Origin: Actinomycetes bacterium
GTDB taxonomy: Bacteria; Actinomycetota; Acidimicrobiia; Acidimicrobiales; Palsa-688
Direction of reading: 5' to 3'
Assembly (NCBI GenBank): GCA_021838445.1
Contig: JAKCDU010000036.1
Location: 1 to 36,273 of the forward strand
Length of the DNA: 36,273 nt
Below the pieces are notes generated by a model. That model was not told the DNA's origin. It worked only from the letters and a program-made list of their open reading frames with translations, and did no database searches. The translations under genes and the position numbers were made by a program. Positions 14,774-22,903 of the stretch are shown here, piece by piece (within the stretch, counting starts at the first letter, position 1; the number at the start of each line of letters is the position of its first letter).

Positions 14774-15775
14774 TCAGCTCTCGAGGAGCCCGGCGCTGAC
14801 CGCCAACCGGCGCAGGTCGGCCACCGGGCGGGCCCCCAGATGGCTGACGACCTCGCCGGCGGCCAGCGCCCCGAGACGGGCGCTGCGCTCCGGGCCCAGG
14901 TCGTTGACGACCCCGTAGAGGAAGCCGGCCGCGAAGCTGTCGCCGGCCCCGGTGGAATCGACCACGGTGGCTACGGGGACCGCCGGCACCCGGGTTCGTC
15001 GCCCTTCCCGGTCAGCGATCACGCACCCGGCGGCGCCGAGGGTGACGGCGAGCAGGGGGACCCGGGCGGTCAAGGCGGCGATAGCCGCCTCCAGGTCGTC
15101 CTCCCCAGCCAGGCCGAGGGCTTCGGGTTCGTTGGCGAAGAGGAGATCGACCCGGTCGAGGAGGTCGAGCAGGGCGGTCCGCTGGAAGGCGACCCACCCC
15201 GGGTCCGAAGCCGAGAACGAGACCAGGGTCCCGGCCCGGCGGGCCGTCTCGACCGCTTCGTCGACGGTGGAGGTGGTTCCCTCGGGCCCGACCAGATAGC
15301 CCTCGATGTAGAGCGCCCGGGCCCTGGCAATGGACTCCTTGTGCAGGTCAGCGGGGTCGATGGTGGCGCCCGCCCCGAGGTCGGTGCACATGGTCTTCTC
15401 GGCGTCGGGGGTGACCAGGACCAGGCAGCTACCGGTCGCCGGGGCCCCCTCCCCGGCCGGCGGAGTGTCGTAGGTGACCCCGGCTGCTGCTATGTCGGCG
15501 CTGAACGTGGCCCCCAGCTCGTCGGAGGCCACCTTGCCCACGAAGCGGACCGACTCCCCGAGCGAAGCCAGGCAGGCTGCGGTATTGGCAGCCGAGCCTC
15601 CAGACACGTGGGCCTCCGGCTCGATGGCGGCGTAGAGCTGCCGGGCCCGCTCGCCCTCCACCAGGGCCATGGTCCCCTTCTCCAGACCCAGCGCCCGGAT
15701 CTCCTCGTCACCGGTGCGGGCCAGTACATCGACGATGGCATGGCCGAGAGCAACCACCGAGGCGTCTGCGTGCAT
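14774..15775 (-). CDS. PfkB-family carbohydrate/adenosine kinase
   Basis: A ribokinase-fold kinase of 333 residues. Motifs are VVALGHAIVDVLA at the N-terminus, HVSGGSAANTAACLASLG (PfkB signature 1), and STGAGDSFAAGFLYG (signature 2 with the anion hole and catalytic Asp). ANEPEALGLAG is the typical region before the nucleotide site. Closest in style to bacterial adenosine kinase-like proteins, but the phosphorylated substrate (adenosine or a sugar) cannot be settled from sequence. The ATG at 15775 is preferred over the open frame further upstream because a TACGGT hexamer ends eight bases before it and the family N-terminus starts there. It is divergent from the M1 peptidase. Confidence 0.9.
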   Translation of the reverse strand: MHADASVVALGHAIVDVLARTGDEEIRALGLEKGTMALVEGERARQLYAAIEPEAHVSGGSAANTAACLASLGESVRFVGKVASDELGATFSADIAAAGVTYDTPPAGEGAPATGSCLVLVTPDAEKTMCTDLGAGATIDPADLHKESIARARALYIEGYLVGPEGTTSTVDEAVETARRAGTLVSFSASDPGWVAFQRTALLDLLDRVDLLFANEPEALGLAGEDDLEAAIAALTARVPLLAVTLGAAGCVIADREGRRTRVPAVPVATVVDSTGAGDSFAAGFLYGVVNDLGPERSARLGALAAGEVVSHLGARPVADLRRLAVSAGLLES

Positions 15776-15783
15776 GGCCCGAG

Positions 15784-15789
15784 ACCGTA
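15784..15789 (-). promoter_or_regulatory. -10 element, probable leaderless promoter of the PfkB kinase
   Basis: TACGGT on the minus strand ends eight bases before the ATG at 15775. No Shine-Dalgarno sequence is present. Confidence 0.45.
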
Positions 15790-15838
15790 CCCTGCCGGTC
15801 GGGGACAAGCCCAGACACGTCAAGAGCGACCCAGTCAC

Positions 15839-15844
15839 TAGAAT
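15839..15844 (+). promoter_or_regulatory. -10 element for the M1 peptidase leader
   Basis: TAGAAT ends seven bases before the ATG of a 19-codon ORF (15852), predicting a leaderless transcript that begins with that ORF. Confidence 0.45.
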
Positions 15845-15851
15845 CATTCGG

Positions 15852-15911
15852 ATGCCGGGTGGGACCTCGTCGATGTCCGCTGCGGCCCCGACGCCGAGCT
15901 ACGAGGAGTGA
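15852..15911 (+). CDS. Possible 19-residue leader peptide of the M1 peptidase
   Basis: MPGGTSSMSAAAPTPSYEE starts seven bases after TAGAAT and stops at 15909-15911, two bases before the GTG proposed for the peptidase. It also overlaps the alternative GTG at 15908 as GTGA. Its last two codons (GAG GAG) form the ribosome-binding site of the peptidase. It fits a coupling leader. Translation is not proven. Confidence 0.35.
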   Translation: MPGGTSSMSAAAPTPSYEE

Positions 15912-15913
15912 CT

Positions 15914-18523
15914 GTGGGCGGAGACGAGACCTATCGGCTGCCCCGTAGCGCCCGACCCCGCCGCTACGAGTTGGAGTTGGCCCCCGACCTCGACGCGGCC
16001 CGCTTCGACGGGCAGGTGACCATCGACGTGGAGCTCGTCGAGAGCGCCGACCGCCTGGTGCTGCACGCCGCCGATCTCGGTATCTCCTCGGCCACGCTGG
16101 CCACCCCCGAGGGGGACGAAATGGCCCTCGACGTCAGTTTCGTGGTCGCCGACCAGATGCTGGTGCTGAGCGCGCCCCGGGCACTCGAGGTGGGCCGCTA
16201 CCGGCTGTCGATCACCTTCGAGGGCACCATCAACGACCAGCTGCGGGGTTTCTACCGGAGCACCTTCCGCGACGACGAGGGCGTCGAGCACACCGTCGCG
16301 GTGACCCAATTCGAGGCCTCCGACGCCCGCCGGGCCTTTCCGTGCTGGGACGAACCCGACTTCAAGGCGGTCTTCGCCGTGAGGCTGGTCATCGCCGAAG
16401 GACTCACCGCCATTTCCAACGGCGAGCTGCTCTCCTCGGTCGGACTCCCCGACGGGCGAGTCGAGCTGACCTTCGCCGACACCATGTCGATGTCCACCTA
16501 CCTGGTGGCCTTCGTCGTGGGACCCTACGAGCTGACCGAACCCGACGTGGTCGACGGCACCCCGATGCGTATCGCCGCCCCACGGGGGCGCCTCAACCAT
16601 GTCGGGTTCGCCGCCGGAGCGGCCCGTCACGCCCTCGAGTTCCTGAGCGGCTACTTCGGCATCCCCTATCCGGGCGGCAAGCTGGACCACGTGGCGGTGC
16701 CCGATTTCGCCTTCGGGGCCATGGAGAACCTCGGGTGCGTCACCTACCGGGACCGCCTCCTTCTCGTCGACGAGTCCAACGCCGCCCAGACCGAGCTGCA
16801 GAACGCGGCCACGGTGATCGCCCACGAAACGGCCCACATGTGGTTCGGGAACCTGGTGACGATGAAGTGGTGGAACGGCATCTGGCTGAACGAGGCCTTC
16901 GCCACGTTCATGGAGCTGACCACCAGCCACGACTTCCGGCCCGAATGGCAGGTGTGGACGGCGTTCGGGGCCGGGAAGGCCGCGGCCTTGTCGATAGACG
17001 GCCTGCGGGCTACCCGCCCGGTCGAGTACCCGGTCGGCCGCCCCGAGGAAGCCGAAGGCATGTTCGACGTGCTGACCTACCAGAAGGGCGGGTCGGTGCT
17101 GCGCATGCTGGAGCAGTTCCTCGGCCCCGAGGTGTTCCGTCAGGGCATCGCCCGCTATCTGGCGACCCACGCCTACGCCAACACCGAGACCCAGGACCTC
17201 TGGGATGCCCTCGAGGAGGTCTCGGGCCAGCCGGTCCGAACCATGATGGCGACGTGGATCCTCCAGGGTGGCTACCCGGTCGTCCACGCCGCCCGAGGCG
17301 ACGACCCTTCGACGGTGGTGCTGCGCCAGGAGCGCTTCTTCTATTCGCCCGGCGACGACCCCGACGCCGACGGTCCGACCCGATGGGTCATCCCGGTGAG
17401 CCTACGGGCCTCGGTCGACGGCCGCCCCGTAACGGCCCGGGTGCTCCTCGACGGCCCCGAGATCTCCCATACCTTCTCCGCACCGGTGGACTGGGTCGTG
17501 GTCAACGACGGGGCCTGGGGTTACTACCGGACCCGCTACGACGCCGACCTGCTCGACCGGTTGCGGGCGACCGACCCGGTGACCATCATGTCGCCGCTCG
17601 AGCGGCTGCAGGTGGTGGGCGACATCTGGGCGGCCGTCGTCGCCGGAACGGCCGACCTGTCGGAGTGGGTGTCGGCTTCCACCGCGGTTGCGGGCGACCC
17701 CGATCCTGACGTCTGGGGCTCCCTCGGTTCGGTGCTGCGATCGCTGCTGCTCCTCGCTGACGACCGCGATCGGCCGGCCGTCGCCGCCTTCACCCGACGC
17801 CTGGCCGGACCGGCCGGACGTCTCATCGGGTGGGAGCCGGTGGCCGGGGAGGGTGACCGGGTGTCGATCGCCCGGGCCCGCATCCTCAGCGCGTTGGGCG
17901 ACACCGGGGGTGACGCCGATACCGTGGCCGAGGCGCTCCGGCGCTACGAAACCCACCTGGCCAGGGCCTCTGTGGCCCACGACGTGATCCTGGCCGACCA
18001 GGCCGGGGCCGCCCTGGCCCCTGACCTGATCCGCACGGCCGCGGCCATCGCCGTGGCCAACGGTGGCGAGCGGCTGTGGGATCTCACCCTCAACGCCTAC
18101 CGCTCGGCGGAGCAGGCGGTCGAGCAGTTGCGCTACCTCTACGCCTTGGCCGAGACCCCCGACGCCGCCCTTCGGCGGCGGGTCCTCGACCTGGTCCTCA
18201 GCGGTGAGGTGCGCAGCCAGGACGGGCCGTTCCTCGTGGGGGCGGCACTGTCCCATCCCGGGGCCGCCAACCAGGTCTGGGAGTGGATGGAGGAGCACTG
18301 GGCCGCCGTCTCCGAGCGGTTCCCGCCCAGCCTGACCATCCGCATGTTCGAGTCCACTGCGGCCATCTCCGACGCCGACCTGGCCGGGCGGGTGCACCGT
18401 TTCTTCGACCGGGTCGTGCTCGCCGTGAGCCCCATCCGACTGCAGCAGATCCTCGAGCGCATGGACCTGTCTGTGGCTCTGGCCGAACGGCTCCGGCCGG
18501 GCCTGGCGGCGGCCCTGGCCTGA
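15914..18523 (+). CDS. M1-family zinc aminopeptidase
   Basis: An 869-residue metallopeptidase of the M1 family that removes N-terminal residues from peptides. The domain order is standard. First comes an N-terminal beta-saddle (RYELELAPDLDAARFDG), then the exopeptidase motif GAMENLG and the zinc site HETAHMWFGN, with the third ligand in WLNEAFATFMEL. A hinge region follows. The C-terminal helical ERAP1_C-like domain begins around WVVVNDGAWGYYRTRYD. No signal peptide is seen, so it is probably cytosolic. GTG at 15914 is chosen because GAGGAG ends five bases before it, but GTG at 15908 is an alternative. A short leader ORF ends right before it. Confidence 0.94.
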   Translation: MGGDETYRLPRSARPRRYELELAPDLDAARFDGQVTIDVELVESADRLVLHAADLGISSATLATPEGDEMALDVSFVVADQMLVLSAPRALEVGRYRLSITFEGTINDQLRGFYRSTFRDDEGVEHTVAVTQFEASDARRAFPCWDEPDFKAVFAVRLVIAEGLTAISNGELLSSVGLPDGRVELTFADTMSMSTYLVAFVVGPYELTEPDVVDGTPMRIAAPRGRLNHVGFAAGAARHALEFLSGYFGIPYPGGKLDHVAVPDFAFGAMENLGCVTYRDRLLLVDESNAAQTELQNAATVIAHETAHMWFGNLVTMKWWNGIWLNEAFATFMELTTSHDFRPEWQVWTAFGAGKAAALSIDGLRATRPVEYPVGRPEEAEGMFDVLTYQKGGSVLRMLEQFLGPEVFRQGIARYLATHAYANTETQDLWDALEEVSGQPVRTMMATWILQGGYPVVHAARGDDPSTVVLRQERFFYSPGDDPDADGPTRWVIPVSLRASVDGRPVTARVLLDGPEISHTFSAPVDWVVVNDGAWGYYRTRYDADLLDRLRATDPVTIMSPLERLQVVGDIWAAVVAGTADLSEWVSASTAVAGDPDPDVWGSLGSVLRSLLLLADDRDRPAVAAFTRRLAGPAGRLIGWEPVAGEGDRVSIARARILSALGDTGGDADTVAEALRRYETHLARASVAHDVILADQAGAALAPDLIRTAAAIAVANGGERLWDLTLNAYRSAEQAVEQLRYLYALAETPDAALRRRVLDLVLSGEVRSQDGPFLVGAALSHPGAANQVWEWMEEHWAAVSERFPPSLTIRMFESTAAISDADLAGRVHRFFDRVVLAVSPIRLQQILERMDLSVALAERLRPGLAAALA

Positions 18524-18527
18524 AGAC

Positions 18528-18596
18528 GGCCCGCTCAGGGGCCGAACCAGGCCCACCACCGCGACGTCGCCGGCCCTACCCCCGGCCGAGCGGGCC
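18528..18596. repeat. Inverted repeat between convergent M1 peptidase and xseB
   Basis: The 132-base gap contains GGCCCGCT (18528-18535) and its complement AGCGGGCC (18589-18596), plus a central perfect palindrome GCGACGTCGC (18561-18570). It may help end both transcripts. The evidence is weak in such GC-rich sequence. Confidence 0.25.
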
Positions 18597-18655
18597 CCGA
18601 CCGGCGAGGTACCCGAACCCGGATGATGGTGGCCCGGTCACTCCCGGATGGCGGC

Positions 18656-18880
18656 TCAATCCGTCGGAGACCCCGGATCGGTACCGGACATGCCGACCAC
18701 CCGGGCTCGCACCTGCTCGAGGCGGGCCGAGGCCAACGCGTGGAGGCGCTCAGCCCGCTCGTAGAGGTCGGCGGCGGCCTCGATGCCGAGATCACCGCTG
18801 GCCAGGCGGGCGGTGGTCTCCTCCAGCTCGGCCATCAACTCCTCGAAGGTCACCGGGCGTTCGTCCGATGTGCCAGTCAT
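18656..18880 (-). CDS. xseB: Exodeoxyribonuclease VII small subunit
   Basis: A 74-residue small subunit of exonuclease VII. It has the family pattern TFEELMAELEETTARLASGDLGIEAAADLYERAERLHALASARLEQ, two amphipathic helices with a short Leu-rich turn. Several copies bind one XseA. The ATG at 18880 overlaps the xseA stop as ATGA, so the subunits are translationally coupled. The last residues are variable and acidic. Confidence 0.94.
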   Translation of the reverse strand: MTGTSDERPVTFEELMAELEETTARLASGDLGIEAAADLYERAERLHALASARLEQVRARVVGMSGTDPGSPTD

Positions 18881-20160
18881 CGACCCGGCTCCGAGACGGC
18901 CACGACCGACGCCGTGACGACCCCCCGGGCCAGCCGGGCCCGGACGAGATCCCCGACTCCGACCTCGCCGGCCGACCGCAGCACCGAGCCGTCGGGCCCG
19001 CTGACCACGGCGTAGCCCCGCTCCAGAGTGCGCTCGGGCGACAGCGCGTGCAGGTGGCGCCGTTCGGCGTCGAGCCGGCCGCCGGCCCGGCCGACGGCCT
19101 CCCAGAACGGCCGCTTCCAGTCGGCTCTCGCCAACCGCCCGGCCGCCGCTTCCACCCGTCCCCGCGGATGGAGGCCGCCGAGCCGGATAGAGGTCCTCTC
19201 CAGACGCTGCGCGGCGCGCTCGACCGAGGACTCGGCGGCCACTCCCGGGTCGACGCCGGCCAGGCGGTTGGCCGCCGCGCTCAACCGGGCGCCGAGGTGC
19301 GCTCCAGCCCGGCCGAAGGCTTCGTCCACGCTCCGCTGCAGCGCCGTCAGGTCGGGCAGGACGGCGGTGGCGGCCAGGGACGGCGTACCGCAGCGCAGGT
19401 CGGCCACCTCGTCGCAGAGAGGACGATCGCCTTCGTGACCGATGGCCGACACCACCGGGACGCCACAGGCCGCCACGGCCCGACAGACCTCCTCGGTGCT
19501 CCACGGCAAGAGCGAGGGGGCGTCGCCGCCCCCCCGGGCCAGGATGATCACCTCGACACCCGGCCACGCCGCCAACGTGGCGATGCCTTCGGCGATGGTG
19601 AGCGACGCCGACGGACCCGAAACGGTCGTCTCCAGGAACCTCACCGGATAGCCGGGGCAGCGGGAGGCCACCACCGACTCGATGTCCTTGCGTACCGCCG
19701 CCTCGGCCCCGCAGAGGACGCCGACCACCGCCGGCAGGATCGGAATCACCCGAGGGGGCCGTCCGAGCAGCCCATCGGCCTGCAACCGGGAACGGGTCTG
19801 GGCGATGAGCGCGGCAATGGCCCCGGCTCCGACGGGCACGATCTCCTCGGCCACCAGGTGCAGCTGACCCCGGTCGTTGGACCACTGCGGTGTGGCCACG
19901 ACCGACACCCGCTCGCCGGCGGTGATGCGCGTCCGGCGGGCCGCGGCGGGCGGAACCCTGACGTCCACCTGGGCGGCCCGGTCGCGAAGCGTGAAGAACA
20001 CGTAGCCGCCCCGCGACGTGGTCGGGCGGTAGACTTCGCCCTCGACGGCGATGCGGCCGATAGTCGCCAGCGACCGGGCTATCTCCCCGGACAGCCGGAC
20101 GAGGGTCACCGGCCGGGGTGCTCCACGCACCGGGTCGACGTCGAAGAGCGGCAGGGTCAT
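18877..20160 (-). CDS. xseA: Exodeoxyribonuclease VII large subunit
   Basis: Catalytic subunit of exonuclease VII, which degrades single-stranded DNA from both ends. An N-terminal OB-fold (IAVEGEVYRPTTSRGGYVFFTLRD) is followed by the catalytic core. The core contains ARGGGDAPSLLPWSTEEVCRAVAACGVPVVSAIGHEGD and LCDEVADLRCGTPSLAA. A coiled-coil region follows and a short C-terminal segment (LERGYAVVSGPDGSVLRSA) closes the protein. At 427 residues it is near the usual 400-450. A TAGCCT element ends six bases before the ATG, with no ribosome-binding site. It is the first gene of xseA-xseB and divergent from the DEAD-box helicase. Confidence 0.95.
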   Translation of the reverse strand: MTLPLFDVDPVRGAPRPVTLVRLSGEIARSLATIGRIAVEGEVYRPTTSRGGYVFFTLRDRAAQVDVRVPPAAARRTRITAGERVSVVATPQWSNDRGQLHLVAEEIVPVGAGAIAALIAQTRSRLQADGLLGRPPRVIPILPAVVGVLCGAEAAVRKDIESVVASRCPGYPVRFLETTVSGPSASLTIAEGIATLAAWPGVEVIILARGGGDAPSLLPWSTEEVCRAVAACGVPVVSAIGHEGDRPLCDEVADLRCGTPSLAATAVLPDLTALQRSVDEAFGRAGAHLGARLSAAANRLAGVDPGVAAESSVERAAQRLERTSIRLGGLHPRGRVEAAAGRLARADWKRPFWEAVGRAGGRLDAERRHLHALSPERTLERGYAVVSGPDGSVLRSAGEVGVGDLVRARLARGVVTASVVAVSEPGR

Positions 20161-20166
20161 GCGTTC

Positions 20167-20172
20167 AGGCTA
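20167..20172 (-). promoter_or_regulatory. -10 element, probable leaderless promoter of xseA
   Basis: TAGCCT on the minus strand ends six bases before the xseA ATG. It matches the hexamer used before the F420, bL37 and murA genes. Confidence 0.5.
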
Positions 20173-20231
20173 GCCAGAGGGTGTGACCAGGCTCGAAGCC
20201 CCTGAAATGCGCTGACCACGCGCCCGACAGT

Positions 20232-20237
20232 TAGCAT
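20232..20237 (+). promoter_or_regulatory. Candidate -10 element of the DEAD-box helicase gene
   Basis: TAGCAT precedes the helicase start by 28 bases when the TTG at 20266 is used, leaving a short leader that contains AGGAGA. The ATG at 20236 overlaps this element, which argues against that ATG as the start. Confidence 0.45.
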
Positions 20238-20265
20238 GGGTTTGAATCAACCAGCAGGAGACCTA

Positions 20266-21504
20266 TTGAGCGAAAGCCAAACCGGGAGTTCATTCGCCTC
20301 GTTGGGGATCGACTCCGACGTGGTGGAGTCGCTCGCCGCCCTGGGGATCACCGAGCCGTTCCCCATCCAGAGCCTCACCATCCCCGACGCGCTCACCGGC
20401 CGCGACGTCTGCGGCAAGGCCAAGACCGGCTCGGGGAAGACTCTCGCCTTCGGCATCCCCCTCCTGCAGCGACTGAGCGCCCGTCCCGAGCTCGCCGACC
20501 GCGGGGATCGAGGGCCCGAGCGGGAGCCCGGCCGGGGCCAGGGGCGCCCACCTCGGGGCCTGGTCCTGGTGCCCACCCGCGAGCTGGCCCGCCAGGTAGC
20601 CGACGTGCTCATACCCCTGGCCGAGGCCCGGGACCTGACCCTCGGCGTCTGCTACGGGGGGACCAACATGGAGGCCCAGGTGAAGGCCGTGCGGGCCGGG
20701 ATGGACGTCGTCATAGCCACCCCAGGCCGGCTCATCGACCTGCGCCAGCGCGGCGAGATCGACCTGGGCCACATCGAGGTGGTGGTCCTCGACGAAGCCG
20801 ACCGCATGGCCGACATGGGGTTCACCCCGCAGGTCGAGTGGCTGTTGCGCCACCTCGTGAAGCCGCACCAGACCATGCTCTTCTCGGCCACTCTCGACGG
20901 CGACGTCGACCGCCTCATCCGCCACGAGCTCACCGACCCGGTGCACCATGAGGTGGCGTCGGCCACCGCCACGGTGTCGGGAATGGCCCACCGGTTCATA
21001 CAGGTCCACCAGATGGACAAGGTGAAGGTGACGGCGGCCATCTGCCGCAACCAGTCCCGCACCATCGTCTTCACTCGCACCAAGCGCAACGCCGACCGGC
21101 TCACCGATTCCCTCCGCGCCGAGGGGATCGATGCCCGGGCCATCCACGGCGATCTGCGACAGCAGATGCGTGAGCGGGCCCTGCGAGCCTTCACCGAGGG
21201 TCGACTTGGGGTCCTCGTGGCCACCGACGTGGCGGCGCGGGGACTCGACGTCGACGACATCGACGTCGTGATCCACTACGACCCCCCCGAGGACCACAAG
21301 GCCTACCTGCACCGATCGGGGCGCACGGCGCGTGCCGGGCGTGAGGGCCTCGTCGTCACCTTGGTGCTCTGGAACGAGCACATGGAGATCGAGCGCATCC
21401 AGAAGCGCCTGGGACTGAGCGAACCGATCGTGGAGATGTTCTCCAACGATCCCCGGCTGGCCCACCTGGCCAACCGCCCCACCGAGCGCCACCCTCCGGG
21501 CTGA
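20266..21504 (+). CDS. DEAD-box ATP-dependent RNA helicase
   Basis: Superfamily II RNA helicase of 412 residues, likely acting in ribosome assembly or RNA turnover. Motifs in order are the Q-motif region (SFASLGIDSDVVESLAALGITEPFPIQ), AKTGSGKT (I), PTRELARQ (Ia), ATPGRLID, VLDEADRM (II, DEAD), FSATL (III, SAT), IVFTRTKRNAD, TDVAARGLDVDDIDVVIHYD and HRSGRTARAG (VI). There is an Arg/Gly-rich insert after motif I (DRGDRGPEREPG). The C-terminal tail is short. TTG at 20266 is preferred because AGGAGA lies seven bases before it and the upstream ATG overlaps the promoter hexamer. Both frames are identical downstream. Confidence 0.92.
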   Translation: MSESQTGSSFASLGIDSDVVESLAALGITEPFPIQSLTIPDALTGRDVCGKAKTGSGKTLAFGIPLLQRLSARPELADRGDRGPEREPGRGQGRPPRGLVLVPTRELARQVADVLIPLAEARDLTLGVCYGGTNMEAQVKAVRAGMDVVIATPGRLIDLRQRGEIDLGHIEVVVLDEADRMADMGFTPQVEWLLRHLVKPHQTMLFSATLDGDVDRLIRHELTDPVHHEVASATATVSGMAHRFIQVHQMDKVKVTAAICRNQSRTIVFTRTKRNADRLTDSLRAEGIDARAIHGDLRQQMRERALRAFTEGRLGVLVATDVAARGLDVDDIDVVIHYDPPEDHKAYLHRSGRTARAGREGLVVTLVLWNEHMEIERIQKRLGLSEPIVEMFSNDPRLAHLANRPTERHPPG

Positions 21505-21534
21505 GCGGCTCCAGCGCGGACCGAAGCGGCCAGC

Positions 21535-22626
21535 ATGAGCCAAGCTCTCGAGGTGCTGGGCTTCATGGCGGCTGCGGCGCTGGCCCTGGCCACCATGCTG
21601 TCGGCCATCCGCTCCGTGGTGCTCCCCCGGGCCGCCCAGAGCGCCATCCCCAACCTGACCGTGCGGGCCGTGCGGGCCGGCTTCCGGCTTCGGGCGTCAC
21701 GCTCCGGCAACTACCTCGAGCGGGACCGGGTGATGGCCATGCTGGCTCCGGTCGCTCTCGTCGCCATGCTGGGAAGCTGGCTGCTCCTCCTCTTCGCCGC
21801 CTACACCGCCATGTTCTTCTGTCTCGGCGGAAGGTCCCTCGCCCACGCCGCTGAGATCTCGGGGTCGTCGATCTTCACCCTCGGCACTTCGGGGGCCAAC
21901 CAACTCGGGGCCGACCTGCTCAGCTACTCCGAGGCCGGTCTGGGGCTTCTCATGGTGGCGTTGCTCATCAGCTACTTCCCGAGCATCTACGGCGCGTTCA
22001 CCCGCCGCGAGACCGGCGTCACCTTGTTACAGGTCCGTGCCGGTGACCCCCCGAGCGCCACGACCATGCTGGTGCGCTACCACCGCATAGAAGGCCGACT
22101 CCACCAGCTCACCGAACTGTGGCGGACATGGGAGATCTGGTTCGCCGACATCGAGGAGTCGCACACCACGTTCCCCATCCTGGTCCATTTCCGTTCGCCT
22201 CAACCCGAGCGGTCGTGGATCACCGCCGCCGGAGCGCTCCTCGACGCCGCGGCGTTCTGGGTCGCGGCGGTGGAGCACGTCATAGACCCCGACGCCCAAC
22301 TGTGCCTCCGGGCCGGATTCCTGGCGCTGAGACGCATCTCCGACGGCTTTGGCATCGCCTACGACCCCGACCCCTCCCCTGACGACCCGGTCTCGGTAGA
22401 CCGGAGCGAGTGGGAGGCCGCCATGGACGAGCTGGAGGCGGCCGGCGTGCCGATGGTCCCCGACCGCGACCAGGCATGGCGCGACTGGCGGGGCTGGAGG
22501 GTCAATTACGACGCCCCCCTGCTCGGCCTGGCCCGGGTCATCGAGGCGCCTCCCGTCCCGTGGATTTCCGACCGCTCGGCTATCTGGTCCCGGGGCCGGG
22601 GCGGCGCCCGAAAACCCACCTCGTGA
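21535..22626 (+). CDS. Membrane protein with a pore-loop resembling two-TM ion channels
   Basis: A 363-residue protein with hydrophobic segments at about residues 5-31, 66-97 and 131-153. Between the last two lies a short amphipathic stretch, SGSSIFTLGTSG (about 109-120). Its position and TxG pattern recall the pore helix and filter of two-TM potassium channels (TVGYGD), but the filter is altered to TLGTSG. About 200 mostly hydrophilic residues follow, including ERSWITAAGALLDAAAFWVAAVE. I do not recognise a named family with certainty. The ATG at 21535 lies 30 bases after the helicase gene, so cotranscription is possible. Its 3' end overlaps a minus-strand ORF by 47 bases. Confidence 0.7.
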   Translation: MSQALEVLGFMAAAALALATMLSAIRSVVLPRAAQSAIPNLTVRAVRAGFRLRASRSGNYLERDRVMAMLAPVALVAMLGSWLLLLFAAYTAMFFCLGGRSLAHAAEISGSSIFTLGTSGANQLGADLLSYSEAGLGLLMVALLISYFPSIYGAFTRRETGVTLLQVRAGDPPSATTMLVRYHRIEGRLHQLTELWRTWEIWFADIEESHTTFPILVHFRSPQPERSWITAAGALLDAAAFWVAAVEHVIDPDAQLCLRAGFLALRRISDGFGIAYDPDPSPDDPVSVDRSEWEAAMDELEAAGVPMVPDRDQAWRDWRGWRVNYDAPLLGLARVIEAPPVPWISDRSAIWSRGRGGARKPTS

Positions 22627-22819
22627 CCACCACCGCGAGGGCAATGCCCAGGCCGACCAGGACGATCCCGTAGAAGTCGGCGGGGTCGTTGTGCGGCCCC
22701 ACGATCGGCGCGGTGGCGTTCGGGCCACCCACGATGGTGATCACCCCGCTCGGGATGGTGGTGGGCGACGAGGTGGAACTGGCGGACCACGTGAGATCTG
22801 CGACTTGGACCAGGTGCAC
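22580..22819 (-). CDS. Small single-span membrane protein, unknown
   Basis: A 79-residue ORF with a Ser/Thr/Pro-rich N-terminal part, a single strong membrane segment (DFYGIVLVGLGIALAVVVTRWVF) and a short basic tail (GRRPGPGTR). I recognise no family. The GTG at 22819 is preceded by GGAG at short spacing. Its last 47 bases overlap the end of the convergent channel-like gene, and its start lies about 80 bases before murA on the other strand. The strongly hydrophobic block bounded by Asp and Arg argues that it is real. The lack of homology and the overlap argue caution. Confidence 0.5.
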   Translation of the reverse strand: MHLVQVADLTWSASSTSSPTTIPSGVITIVGGPNATAPIVGPHNDPADFYGIVLVGLGIALAVVVTRWVFGRRPGPGTR

Positions 22820-22889
22820 ACTCCAGCCTCTCCCACCTCCCGCCCTTGGACAAGCCGGGGGGCGGCCCGGAGGACCGGGCCCCAGCGGT

Positions 22890-22895
22890 TAGCCT
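22890..22895 (+). promoter_or_regulatory. -10 element, probable leaderless promoter of murA
   Basis: TAGCCT ends eight bases before GTG at 22904 and only two before the ATG at 22898. Matching the spacing of the other TAGCCT promoters, GTG is the likelier first codon. Confidence 0.5.
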
Positions 22896-22903
22896 GAATG
22901 GTC

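Noticed and set aside
15899-17287. 462-codon open frame on the minus strand opposite the M1 peptidase
   Set aside because: Antisense shadow with repetitive His/Gly/Val composition; the zinc-site motifs are on the plus strand.
20236-20238. ATG at 20236 as start of the DEAD-box helicase
   Set aside because: It overlaps the TAGCAT promoter hexamer, while TTG at 20266 has AGGAGA at a suitable distance.
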